Notes under the pieces: model-generated
What the model saw: only the letters and a program-made list of their open reading frames with translations
Database searches by the model: none
Told to the model about the DNA's origin: nothing
Assembly: GCA_030638455.1 (NCBI GenBank)
Contig: DAOWEP010000105.1
Span: 1-14,136, forward strand
DNA length: 14,136 nucleotides
Direction of reading: 5' to 3'
Source: Gammaproteobacteria bacterium
GTDB taxonomy: Bacteria; Pseudomonadota; Gammaproteobacteria; DAOWEP01
Program-made: the position numbers and the translations under genes
Part shown: one piece after another, positions 7,484 to 14,136 of the stretch
How the letters are laid out: each line of letters begins with the position of its first letter
Position numbering within the stretch: the stretch's first letter is position 1

Positions 7484-7978
7484 TCATAAGCAACAACGTT
7501 TATATTTTTTCCCGCTACCACAAGGGCATGGCTCATTGCGGCCAATCTTTTCGTTTCTTGTTATTGTCTTTGGAGGCGGGACTTCTTGAGGCTCGCCATC
7601 CAGATAGTACCAACGCCCTTCTTCTTTTATGAATCGACTCTTCTCATGCAACTTACCAGCACGATTATTAACCTTGAAGTGAGCGATAAATTCGACAGCA
7701 CCTTCCGTATCATCAGGCTTTCCAGCAACTGTTTTTAGAATTTCGAGCCCTTGCCAGTCAGGTTTTTGTTGATCATCATGGCCGATATCATGTGATCTCA
7801 TAGAAGGATGCCAGGTGCTTGTCAGGTATTTGTCGTTATTTAAAACATAGGCAGAATATCGGGAGCGCATCAGTTGTTCTGCGGTAGCCGCATATTGTTC
7901 ACCAGCCAGCAGCGGCCCACAGCACTGATTCAGCGCCATTTCTGATCCACATGGGCAGATTGTGTGTTTTTGGGTCAT
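7484..7978 (-). CDS. ychJ: YchJ-family protein with two SEC-C zinc-binding motifs (UPF0225)
   Basis: A 164-residue protein. The N-terminus has CPCGS (8-12) followed by QCCGP (18-22), and the C-terminus has the full SEC-C motif, with Cys151, Cys153, Cys162 and Cys163 in [18 protein letters not shown]. Between them is the YchJ middle domain ([10 protein letters not shown], residues 36-45, and a region rich in aromatic and charged residues ending near GRWYYLDGE), an NTF2-like fold in relatives. The biochemical role is not established; the SEC-C motif binds zinc and in SecA contacts SecB or the ribosome. The product is about a dozen residues longer than E. coli YchJ. It is divergent from the cold-shock gene and directly upstream of chrA. 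Confidence 0.93.
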   Translation of the reverse strand: MTQKHTICPCGSEMALNQCCGPLLAGEQYAATAEQLMRSRYSAYVLNNDKYLTSTWHPSMRSHDIGHDDQQKPDWQGLEILKTVAGKPDDTEGAVEFIAHFKVNNRAGKLHEKSRFIKEEGRWYYLDGEPQEVPPPKTITRNEKIGRNEPCPCGSGKKYKRCCL

Positions 7979-8079
7979 ATATCGCTATCAAATATAAAAA
8001 ATGTGGTGAAATGCACTAAAAACCCTGTTATATGTGCCAAAATGACGGATAACTGTAGTATATCAATCAGATATCCGGT

Positions 8080-8212
8080 TATAATACTGCTCGCTACAAT
8101 TTATCTTGGTTTTTTCAGCAGTACATAGTAGATGTTGTTTTTACTCCTTCTGTAAATTTCCTCGCATGATTTGTAACATAACATATATATTTTAATTTTC
8201 GAGGTAATTTAC
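8080..8212 (+). promoter_or_regulatory. Cold-shock gene promoter -10 and long 5' leader
   Basis: TATAAT at 8080-8085 has no good -35 at normal spacing. Transcription would start near 8092, giving a leader of about 120 nt before the ATG, a length typical of CspA-family mRNAs whose leaders fold differently in the cold. The leader is T-rich (TTTTTT at 8110-8115) and ends in a good ribosome-binding site, GAGG at 8201-8204, eight bases before the ATG. No clear match to the E. coli cold box was seen. Confidence 0.5.
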
Positions 8213-8413
8213 ATGGCTACAGGTACTGTTAAATGGTTCAACGAATCCAAGGGATTCGGTTTTATTTCTCCTGCAGATGGCGGTGAAGATGTATTCGTAC
8301 ACTTCTCAGCAATTCAGTCTGAAGGATTTCGCACTCTTGCTGAAGGACAGAGTGTGAACTTTGAAGTAGAAACCGGGCCAAAGGGCTTACAGGCTACTCA
8401 GGTTACATGTTAA
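8213..8413 (+). CDS. CspA-family cold-shock protein
   Basis: A 66-residue single cold-shock domain. It starts [15 protein letters not shown] and contains RNP1 as KGFGFI (13-18) and RNP2 as VFVHF (27-31), the aromatic single-stranded nucleic-acid-binding face of the OB-fold. These proteins act as RNA chaperones or transcription antiterminators. Length and sequence are typical; the only small oddity is a C-terminal ...TQVTC rather than the usual ANVxxx ending. The long T-rich leader suggests post-transcriptional control, but which paralogue (cold-induced or constitutive) cannot be decided. It is monocistronic, as shown by the strong terminator downstream. Confidence 0.96.
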   Translation: MATGTVKWFNESKGFGFISPADGGEDVFVHFSAIQSEGFRTLAEGQSVNFEVETGPKGLQATQVTC

Positions 8414-8415
8414 GA

Positions 8416-8434
8416 ATTACAGATCATCTGTAAT
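8416..8434. repeat. 19-bp palindrome just after the cold-shock gene stop
   Basis: ATTACAGAT (8416-8424) and ATCTGTAAT (8426-8434) are perfect inverted arms around one central base, two bases after the stop codon and before the terminator. In RNA it could fold as a six-base stem with a seven-base loop; in DNA it resembles a dimer-binding site. Confidence 0.7.
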
Positions 8435-8453
8435 AACTAATATCGTACCTAAA

Positions 8454-8488
8454 AGCCCTGCACATTCATGTGCGGGGTTTTTTATTTT
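8454..8488 (+). terminator. Rho-independent terminator of the cold-shock gene
   Basis: The stem is AGCCCTGCACA (8454-8464) with TGTGCGGGGTT (8469-8479) and the tetraloop TTCA; it holds mostly GC pairs with G-T wobbles. It runs into TTTTTTATTTT (8478-8488). This is a textbook intrinsic terminator. Confidence 0.93.
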
Positions 8489-8507
8489 CGGTCTTTGTTT
8501 GAATAAC

Positions 8508-8516
8508 TGGTATACT
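8508..8516 (+). promoter_or_regulatory. Candidate extended -10 promoter for the 90-residue gene
   Basis: TGGTATACT (8508-8516) fits an extended -10 element (TGnTATAAT, one mismatch), which does not need a strong -35. It lies between the upstream terminator and the gene, giving a leader of about 48 nt. Confidence 0.45.
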
Positions 8517-8570
8517 CACCGCGAAGATGCGCACCATCATATAGTTAGCGGATATAAGGGGCTAAGTAAA

Positions 8571-8843
8571 ATGTCAGCAGTTGAAGAAAATGATGTAAAA
8601 GATAGTGTCGTAAAAGATAACGGATATAATGTGGTAAGTGTTACAAAAACAGATCCCCCAGAAGGCATCAAAGGCGATAACTGGTACCACTATATAATCA
8701 AACGTGCTGACTCGACCATTGAAGGCAACCGAAGTGGCACCCTGGAACAGGTTACTACCCACGCCAATGAATTTGTTGAAGAGCTAAATGCCCGCACCGG
8801 CAGAAAAGGCACTTCAGTATGGGCACCTAACAAGAAAAAATAG
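8571..8843 (+). CDS. Small protein of unknown function, conserved-looking
   Basis: A 90-residue soluble protein. The ATG at 8571 was chosen because AAGGGG (8556-8561) lies nine bases upstream; a longer frame from a TTG at 8499 overlaps the promoter. The N-terminal third is acidic and polar. The core is PPEGIKGDNWYHYII (29-43), then IEGNRSGTLEQVTTHANEFVEELNARTG (50-77), which looks like a beta-strand, a turn and a helix, and the protein ends in SVWAPNKKK. I have the impression of similar short proteins in other gammaproteobacteria but cannot name a family. There is no signal peptide, membrane segment or cysteine. It has its own promoter and is convergent with metH. Confidence 0.8.
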   Translation: MSAVEENDVKDSVVKDNGYNVVSVTKTDPPEGIKGDNWYHYIIKRADSTIEGNRSGTLEQVTTHANEFVEELNARTGRKGTSVWAPNKKK

Positions 8844-8901
8844 CGGGCTATAGACCTCTGAAGTTTTGTAATTATTGCGTAGGTTTTATACCTATAATTT
8901 T

Positions 8902-11900
8902 CTAATTTGTATCATACCCGAGATTAGGAGCCAACCAGCGCTCAGCTTCAGTAATATCCATATTCTTCCGTTGAGCATAATCTTCAACCTGATCCTTATT
9001 AATTTTACCAACCGCAAAGTAGCAACTGTCTGGGTGGCTGAAGTACCAACCGGAGACAGAGGCTGCCGGGTACATAGCATAGGTTTCGGTTAACGAGACG
9101 CCACTATTTTTATTTGCACTGACTAACTCCCACAATAATGGTTTTTCGGTATGATCCGGACAGGCGGGATAGCCTGGTGCCGGCCTGATGCCTTTGTATT
9201 CTTCCTTGATGATCTGCTGGTTTGTAAGTTCTTCATCCTTGTCGTACGCCCAGAATTCCTTTCGCACCCTTTCATGCATACATTCTGCAAACGCTTCGGC
9301 CAGACGGTCGGCCAATGCCTTTAGCATGATGGCATTATAGTCATCATGGTCATCCTCAAACTTTTTAATGTGTTCCTCAATACCAATACCGGCCGTTACC
9401 ACAAAGGCACCGATATAATCTTCCAGCCCTGTTCCCTTTGGCGCAACAAAATCTGCCAGACAGCGGTTAGGCTTGCCCGGTGGCCGCTCGGTCTGTTGGC
9501 GCAGATGATGTAATGTAATTTCTCCATCATTTGTTGTTACATTAATGTCATCCTCACCTACCTGGCTGGCTGGGAAAAACCCGATGACTGCTTTTGCAGT
9601 TAGCCATTTTTCAGCAACGATTTTCTTCAGCATCTTTTCTGCATCGGCCAGGAGCTTTCTGGCTTCCGCACCTTTTTCTGCATCTTCTAAAATTCTCGGG
9701 TAACTGCCCTTTAGCTCCCAGGTATGAAAAAACGGCGTCCAGTCAATACGCTCGGCCAGCTCGGCCAACGAGTAATCGTCAAATATCTTCGTGCCTGTAA
9801 AGGTTGGTTTAGGTGGGGTGTATTCTTTCCAGTCAATCTTGATTTTATTTTTTCGGGCATCGTTCATGCTTAGCCATTTGGTCTTTGCATGTCGCCCGGC
9901 ATGCGCCTCCCGCACACCTTTATATTCAGTCTTCAACTTTTCAATGAATTCCGGCTTTAGCCCCTCGCTGATCAGGCTCTGTGCCACACCCACTGCACGC
10001 GAAGCGTCTTTTACCCACACGGTTCCAAACTTGTAATTAGGGTCGATCTTCACGGCTGTATGCGCTTTGGAGGTTGTCGCACCACCAACCATAAGCGGAA
10101 CTACAAAATCCAGACGTTGCATCTCTTTTGCTATGTGCACCATTTCTTCCAGTGACGGGGTAATCAAACCAGACAGACCGATAATATCTGCATTTTCCTT
10201 TTTTGCCATTTCCAGTATTTGTGTTGCAGGCACCATTACCCCAAGGTCTACCACCTCAAAGTTATTACATTGCAACACCACACCGACAATGTTCTTGCCA
10301 ATATCATGCACGTCACCCTTTACCGTGGCCATTATGATCTTGCCATTGGACCTGGCTCCGCCTTCCTTTTCTTTTTCTATATACGGAAAAAGATGAGCAA
10401 CTGCCTTTTTCATTACTCGTGCGCTTTTGACCACCTGGGGCAGGAACATTCTGCCATCTCCAAACAGGTCACCCACCACATTCATACCATCCATAAGTGG
10501 GCCTTCAATGACGTGGATGGGTCGCTCTGCCTTTTGCCTTGCCTCTTCTGTATCTTCCACTACATAGGCATCAATACCTTTTACCAGCGCATGTTCGAGC
10601 CTTTTTTCAACCGACCATGAACGCCACTCAAGGTCTTCTTTCTTTTCTACTGTACCGCCCTCGCCTTTATACTTGTCTGCGATTTCCAGCAACCGGTCGG
10701 TTGCATCTTCCCTTCTATTTAGCACTACATCTTCTACTCGCTCGCGTAGCTCTTCCGGCAGATCATCATAAATGGCCAACTGACCGGCGTTGACGATACC
10801 CATATCCATACCTGCCTTGATTGCGTGATACAGGAACACTGCATGTATCGCCTCACGCACTGCGTTATTACCACGAAAGGAGAATGAAACATTAGATACG
10901 CCGCCCGAAACCATTGCATACGGTAGTGTGTTTTTGATTTCACGCGTAGCCTCGATAAAATCAAGGCCATAGTTATTGTGTTCTTCTATCCCGGTGGCAA
11001 TAGCAAAAATGTTCGGGTCAAAGATGATATCTTCGGGAGGGAAACCTGCCTTTTCCGTAAGCAACTTATAGGCACGGGTACATATTTCTATCTTACGTTT
11101 TTGAGTATCTGCCTGTCCGTATTCATCAAAGGCCATAACAATAGCAGCAGCGCCATATTGGCGTACCATTTTTGCATGACTTAGAAAGGCGTCCTCCCCT
11201 TCTTTGAGACTGATAGAGTTCACGACACCTTTACCCTGCAAACACTTCAGTCCAGCTTCAATAATCGACCACTTGGATGAATCGAGCATGACCGGCACAC
11301 GAGAAATATCCGGTTCACTGGCGATCAGGTTCAGGAACGTTACCATAGCCTCTTCACCATCCAGCATGGCCTCATCCATATTGATATCGATCAACTGCGC
11401 ACCGTTTTCCACTTGCTGACGCGCAACTACCAGTGCCTTGTCATATTCCTCTTCCAGGATCAGACGCTTAAACATAGCGGATCCCGTTACGTTGGTACGC
11501 TCCCCTACGTTTACAAACAGCGAATCCTTGTTGATAATTAAAGGCTCCAGCCCACTCAACCGGCAAACATTATTTTTTGGCGGGCAGCCACGCGGTGTAT
11601 ACTTTGCCATGGCCTCTGCAATGGCGCGTATATGCCCTGGCGTGGTACCACAACAACCACCGACGATATTCAAGAACCCGCTTTTCGCCCATTCCGCAAT
11701 CTCTTCTGCCATGGCTTCCGGCGATTCATCATACTCACCAAACTCATTAGGCAGGCCGGCATTTGGGTGTGCATTGATATAGCAATCCGCAATACCGGAT
11801 AGCTCACCAATATACTGACGCAGCTCTTTTGCGCCGAGCGCACAATTGAAACCAAAGCTGATGGGGTTGATATGACGTAGTGAATTATAAAAGGCTTCAG

Positions 11901-12636
11901 CGGTCTGACCTGACAACGTGCGCCCACTGGCGTCGGTAATGGTGCCAGAAATCATGACCGGTAGCTCTACATCGTGTTCATCAAAATATTGCTGGATTGC
12001 ATACAATGCCGCCTTGGCATTTAGCGTATCGAAAATCGTTTCAACCAGCACAATGTCACAACCACCATCAACAAGCCCTCGCAAGGCTTCGGTATAAGCC
12101 GTTGCCAGTTCATCAAAATCAACATTACGAAAACCGGGATTATTTACATCTGGAGACATGCTTGCGGTACGGTTAGTAGGACCAAGCACCCCCGCCACAA
12201 AACGGGGTTTGCAGGCTACCGGTATTGCGCCTTCCTCAGCTACCTCACCAGCTTCTGCATCTTCCTGCGCCTGGATTTCATCACAGGCATCACGCGCAAT
12301 CTGTGCGGACTTTTTATTTAGCTCGTAAACAAGCTCTTCCATCTGGTAGTCCGCCATGGATATGGCGTTGGCATTAAAGGTATTGGTCTCGATAATGTCC
12401 GCACCTGCACGGAGATAGGCAATATGAATATCCCTAATGATATTTGGCTGCGTCAGCGTTAATAGATCATTATTCCCCTTAAGATCACTAGACCAGTCCT
12501 TGAATCGTTCGCCACGATAGCCTGCTTCATCCAGCTTATAACCCTGGATCATGGTGCCCATAGCACCATCCAGAATCAGGATACGCTCTTCCAGTTGCTT
12601 GCTAAGGATTTCTGTTAAATTTCTTTTTACTGTCAT
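8902..12636 (-). CDS. metH: Cobalamin-dependent methionine synthase MetH
   Basis: A 1244-residue cytoplasmic enzyme that moves the methyl group of 5-methyltetrahydrofolate through cobalamin to homocysteine, making methionine. Domain order is complete. The homocysteine domain carries zinc ligands Cys265, Cys328 and Cys329 ([16 protein letters not shown]). The folate (pterin-binding) domain begins near [13 protein letters not shown] (374-386). The cobalamin cap and binding domain has DVHDIG (775-780), with the cobalt-ligating His777, Asp775 and a Ser828 matching the usual triad. The C-terminal activation domain binds SAM ([10 protein letters not shown], 1151-1160) and ends [12 protein letters not shown]. 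An acidic stretch near 120-140 is about 15 residues longer than in E. coli MetH. AGGGG six bases before the ATG supports the start. Unlike many metH genes it has no B12 riboswitch upstream. Confidence 0.98.
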   Translation of the reverse strand: MTVKRNLTEILSKQLEERILILDGAMGTMIQGYKLDEAGYRGERFKDWSSDLKGNNDLLTLTQPNIIRDIHIAYLRAGADIIETNTFNANAISMADYQMEELVYELNKKSAQIARDACDEIQAQEDAEAGEVAEEGAIPVACKPRFVAGVLGPTNRTASMSPDVNNPGFRNVDFDELATAYTEALRGLVDGGCDIVLVETIFDTLNAKAALYAIQQYFDEHDVELPVMISGTITDASGRTLSGQTAEAFYNSLRHINPISFGFNCALGAKELRQYIGELSGIADCYINAHPNAGLPNEFGEYDESPEAMAEEIAEWAKSGFLNIVGGCCGTTPGHIRAIAEAMAKYTPRGCPPKNNVCRLSGLEPLIINKDSLFVNVGERTNVTGSAMFKRLILEEEYDKALVVARQQVENGAQLIDINMDEAMLDGEEAMVTFLNLIASEPDISRVPVMLDSSKWSIIEAGLKCLQGKGVVNSISLKEGEDAFLSHAKMVRQYGAAAIVMAFDEYGQADTQKRKIEICTRAYKLLTEKAGFPPEDIIFDPNIFAIATGIEEHNNYGLDFIEATREIKNTLPYAMVSGGVSNVSFSFRGNNAVREAIHAVFLYHAIKAGMDMGIVNAGQLAIYDDLPEELRERVEDVVLNRREDATDRLLEIADKYKGEGGTVEKKEDLEWRSWSVEKRLEHALVKGIDAYVVEDTEEARQKAERPIHVIEGPLMDGMNVVGDLFGDGRMFLPQVVKSARVMKKAVAHLFPYIEKEKEGGARSNGKIIMATVKGDVHDIGKNIVGVVLQCNNFEVVDLGVMVPATQILEMAKKENADIIGLSGLITPSLEEMVHIAKEMQRLDFVVPLMVGGATTSKAHTAVKIDPNYKFGTVWVKDASRAVGVAQSLISEGLKPEFIEKLKTEYKGVREAHAGRHAKTKWLSMNDARKNKIKIDWKEYTPPKPTFTGTKIFDDYSLAELAERIDWTPFFHTWELKGSYPRILEDAEKGAEARKLLADAEKMLKKIVAEKWLTAKAVIGFFPASQVGEDDINVTTNDGEITLHHLRQQTERPPGKPNRCLADFVAPKGTGLEDYIGAFVVTAGIGIEEHIKKFEDDHDDYNAIMLKALADRLAEAFAECMHERVRKEFWAYDKDEELTNQQIIKEEYKGIRPAPGYPACPDHTEKPLLWELVSANKNSGVSLTETYAMYPAASVSGWYFSHPDSCYFAVGKINKDQVEDYAQRKNMDITEAERWLAPNLGYDTN

Positions 12637-12645
12637 CTCAACCCC

Positions 12646-12668
12646 TGCTCGAATTCACTATCAGAGCA
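12646..12668 (-). promoter_or_regulatory. Small hairpin next to the metH ribosome-binding site
   Basis: On the - strand TGCTC (12668-12664) and GAGCA (12650-12646) form a five-base stem that ends immediately before the AGGGG Shine-Dalgarno sequence of metH. The stem is short, so a regulatory role is speculative. Confidence 0.3.
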
Positions 12669-12711
12669 TTCATATTTCATGATAACCCAGGAAAATTATT
12701 AATTATCGAAA

Positions 12712-12717
12712 ATTATA
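12712..12717 (-). promoter_or_regulatory. Candidate metH -10 element
   Basis: A TATAAT on the - strand lies about 75 bases upstream of the metH ATG. No convincing -35 is found at 15-18 bp. It is the best promoter-like match in the 192-bp gap between tetR and metH. Confidence 0.3.
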
Positions 12718-12775
12718 TAGACTTGCGGATAAACACGCTATGAAAAGTATTTGAATTATTGTGGAATTATCTGAC

Positions 12776-12812
12776 TTACCTAACCCTATCAGGCTTCATG
12801 CTATATCTCCTT
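12776..12812 (-). other. Strong ribosome-binding site with seven-codon open frame upstream of metH
   Basis: On the - strand AAGGAG (12812-12807), a seven-base gap and ATG (12799-12797) open a frame reading M-K-P-D-R-V-R-stop (stop at 12778-12776). This is a better translation start signal than most genes in the window possess. It could be a leader peptide, the stub of a lost gene, or chance. It lies 29 bp past the tetR stop and 139 bp before metH. TCCTTA/TAAGGA arms (12823-12818 and 12813-12808) can fold the Shine-Dalgarno sequence into a hairpin. Confidence 0.35.
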
Positions 12813-12828
12813 AACCATAAGGAAAAAA

Positions 12829-13395
12829 CTAGAGCTGATCCAGCCACTGTTCCAGCATAGCCACTTCGTGTCTCATAAATGCACTGTCTGAATATACGTT
12901 GGTCAACATGCTGATACCCTGCATACAGGCCAGCATATGTAATGCCAGGGCTCGCGAATCGTCTTCGTGACCGAGCGCCTTCATCTGTTGTGTTATCCAG
13001 TTAACAAGCAGGTCAAACATTTCAACTGCCTTGGATTGCAGCGAAAGCTGGGTCTTGCTCAACTCGACATTCAGTGAGCCCATCGGGCAGCCATAGCGCA
13101 GAATCTCTTCTTCACTATGAATAAGGATTTTCAACGTGCGCTTCAGTCTGGCCCTTGGGTCTTCAATCTCTCTGGCCCAGTCATCCAGCATTACCTGGAT
13201 ACTCTCAACCCGGAAATCTATTACCGCCGCAAGAAGATCATCCTTGCTCTTGAAGTAATAATAAAAGTTTCCTTTCGGGATCTCAGCGACATCTGCGATT
13301 TCACTGAAGCTGGTCTGGTTATAACCACGCTGGTAAAATAGCTGGTTTGCCGATTCAATGATACGTTGCCGGTTTTGTAGGCCCTTCTGTTTCAT
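12829..13395 (-). CDS. TetR/AcrR-family transcriptional regulator
   Basis: A 188-residue DNA-binding repressor, probably a homodimer. The N-terminal helix-turn-helix is clear: RQRIIESANQLFYQRGY (9-25), TSFSEIADVAEIPKGNFYYYFKSKDDLL (28-55), with the recognition helix around PKGNFYYYF. The C-terminal ligand domain is alpha-helical and contains YGCPMGSLNVELS (101-113); relatives with a Gly-Cys at this point include regulators answering to reactive compounds, but the ligand here is unknown. Cys103 and Cys157 are the only cysteines. The promoter region carries repeated palindromic elements around its -35 and -10, so autorepression is likely. It lies between a dsrE2-like gene and metH, all on the same strand, but with gaps of about 250 and 190 bp. 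Confidence 0.93.
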   Translation of the reverse strand: MKQKGLQNRQRIIESANQLFYQRGYNQTSFSEIADVAEIPKGNFYYYFKSKDDLLAAVIDFRVESIQVMLDDWAREIEDPRARLKRTLKILIHSEEEILRYGCPMGSLNVELSKTQLSLQSKAVEMFDLLVNWITQQMKALGHEDDSRALALHMLACMQGISMLTNVYSDSAFMRHEVAMLEQWLDQL

Positions 13396-13434
13396 CTTTT
13401 TGCTATTTTAATCTGTTATCTTTTAATTAATTTT

Positions 13435-13498
13435 GTCAGACACATAATATACTGGCTATATTTATAATCCATGTGTCTGACTAAATCAATCAGATACA
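13435..13498. repeat. Triple operator-like repeat in the tetR promoter
   Basis: GTCAGACACAT (13435-13445) and ATGTGTCTGAC (13471-13481) are perfect 11-base inverted arms. A third near-copy, TCAGATACA (13490-13498), matches the first at eight of nine bases. Arms two and three form a 9-9-9 palindrome around the -35; arm centres are 36 and 18 bp apart. This is the likely binding region of the TetR protein encoded just downstream. Confidence 0.75.
13461..13489 (-). promoter_or_regulatory. tetR promoter
   Basis: On the - strand TTGATT (13489-13484) and TATAAA (13466-13461) are separated by exactly 17 bp, a good sigma70 pair. The start would fall near 13454, giving a leader of about 60 nt. One operator arm lies in the spacer and another directly downstream of the start. 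Confidence 0.65.
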
Positions 13499-13642
13499 CC
13501 CCCTTTCAACATAGTGATACATACTGGTTATCCTCTTTATCAAGATATTAACTATTAATTTCAATCATATAAGAGGCCGAACCATCCTTACTAGGTTAAC
13601 CCGTCACACATTGTCTATTAACGAAACCTCTTAATGTATTTG
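13499..13642. other. Intergenic stretch between dsrE2-like gene and tetR promoter
   Basis: This is AT-rich sequence with no credible gene. It contains seven-base inverted arms TAAGAGG (13570-13576) and CCTCTTA (13627-13633), 50 bases apart, and an eight-base palindrome GGTTAACC (13594-13601) between them. No intrinsic terminator with a T-run is seen for the dsrE2-like gene. Confidence 0.4.
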
Positions 13643-14136
13643 CTAGATAAACAGACTTACATCTGATTTCTGCGCCTCCGGTAAAAAGCTTGCGGCGCCA
13701 ATCCAATCTTTAACTTCCGGAATAAATTCATCCATATCGTAGCCAAATAAATCCACAGTCATCTGGCAGGCAACCATTTTTACCCCTGCTTCGGAACAAA
13801 CACTTCTAAGCTCTTCTATACTGGCCACGCCTTTATTACTGATGGTTTTCTTCATCAACTTTGTAGCTACATTCTCAAAACCAGGGACATTTCCCATTAA
13901 CATGTTAGGCAGCTTCCAGTTAATGGCCTGGAACCACTTTGGACCAAATGGCATTTTCATCGGCATGGCTGGGTTGCCAAGCGGGGATATCTCAAGATTG
14001 AGATCTTTCTTTAACAGGTTTAATCCGTAGAACGTAAAGAAAATGGAAACATCCCACCCCAAAGCGGATGCCGTTGATGCAAGGATAAAGGGAGGGTAGG
14101 CCATATCCAGCGTGCCTTTTGTTGCAATAATGGTCA
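13643..14136 (-). CDS. DsrE2-type sulfur-transfer family protein, 5' end outside window
   Basis: The frame stays open to the right edge of the window (T-I-I-A-T-K-G-T-L-D before the Met at 14104), so the N-terminus is missing; the conserved KGTLDMAYPP block shows that Met is internal. Counting from that Met, other family landmarks are the hydrophobic FFTFYGLNLLKK (22-33), the PLGNPAMPM segment (41-49) and the VACQMTVDLFGY block (111-122) with the probable sulfur-carrying Cys113. DsrE2 proteins are often membrane-associated and found with TusA and rhodanese genes, where they take part in sulfane-sulfur transfer. Whether those partners lie further upstream cannot be seen here. The TetR regulator downstream has its own promoter. 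Confidence 0.85.
   Translation of the reverse strand, partial: TIIATKGTLDMAYPPFILASTASALGWDVSIFFTFYGLNLLKKDLNLEISPLGNPAMPMKMPFGPKWFQAINWKLPNMLMGNVPGFENVATKLMKKTISNKGVASIEELRSVCSEAGVKMVACQMTVDLFGYDMDEFIPEVKDWIGAASFLPEAQKSDVSLFI

Noticed and set aside
8085..8123. TACTGCT/AGCAGTA seven-base inverted arms around the cold-shock gene start site
   Set aside because: The first arm overlaps the -10 and would lie mostly outside the transcript, and the arms are 25 bases apart; too weak to claim as a leader structure.
8840..8851. ATAGC/GCTAT hairpin at the stop codon of the 90-residue gene
   Set aside because: The loop is only two bases and there is no T-run directly after; not a convincing terminator.
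8880..8894. TAGGT-TTTAT-ACCTA inverted repeat between the 90-residue gene and metH
   Set aside because: The five-base AT-rich stem is too weak to call a terminator for either gene, although T-rich sequence follows on the + strand.
10219..10620. 133-codon frame on the + strand inside metH
   Set aside because: It is fully covered by the strongly conserved metH coding sequence on the other strand and has no recognisable protein features.
12823..12848. Possible tetR terminator: GCTG-GAT-CAGC on the - strand followed by TTTTTT
   Set aside because: The stem is only four base pairs and seven bases separate it from the T-run.
12842..12849. AGCCACTG, resembling the B12-box of cobalamin riboswitches, near metH
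   Set aside because: It is on the strand opposite to metH, lies inside the tetR coding region, and none of the other riboswitch segments is present.
13490..13522. Ten-codon frame on the - strand with an AGAGG nine bases upstream, in the tetR promoter region
   Set aside because: It ends within the operator repeat and would be upstream of the tetR transcription start; most likely chance.

Overview
This is chromosomal DNA, most likely from a gammaproteobacterium and possibly one with sulfur-oxidising relatives. CmoA and CmoB (the cmo5U34 tRNA pathway), a YchJ-type SEC-C protein, Uup and a full-length cobalamin-dependent MetH are all housekeeping genes typical of that class. The DsrE2-type protein at the right edge belongs to a family usually tied to sulfane-sulfur handling. 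Base composition looks moderate and even. I see no insertion sequence, phage gene, CRISPR array, tRNA or rRNA. All assignments come from reading motifs and comparing with remembered family members; no database search was possible.

Left part (1-3795): a bactofilin gene cut by the window edge, a divergent methyltransferase-fold protein, and arsM (arsenite methyltransferase) lie on the + strand. They converge on cmoA-cmoB on the - strand. Four consecutive genes therefore encode class I SAM-fold proteins. arsM has its own candidate promoter with two inverted repeats around it, and no arsR gene is visible. Upstream of cmoA is a small GIY-YIG domain gene on the same strand.

Middle (4204-8901): uup (ABC-F ATPase, +) converges on chrA (two-domain chromate transporter, -), with a shared hairpin overlapping the chrA stop codon. 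ychJ lies upstream of chrA on the same strand. Divergent from ychJ is a cold-shock gene with a leader of about 120 nt and a strong intrinsic terminator. It is followed by a small conserved-looking protein of unknown function with its own promoter and ribosome-binding site.

Right part (8902-14136): metH, a TetR-family regulator and a 5'-incomplete dsrE2-like gene are all on the - strand. The most structured non-coding DNA is the tetR promoter: three copies of a TCAGACACA-type element surround a well-spaced -35/-10 pair, which strongly suggests autoregulation. Between tetR and metH lies a near-perfect Shine-Dalgarno sequence, folded in a small hairpin, followed by a seven-codon open frame. I found no clearly new multi-gene system. 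The best leads are the tetR operator array, the metH leader, the arsM promoter palindromes and the 90-residue unknown protein.
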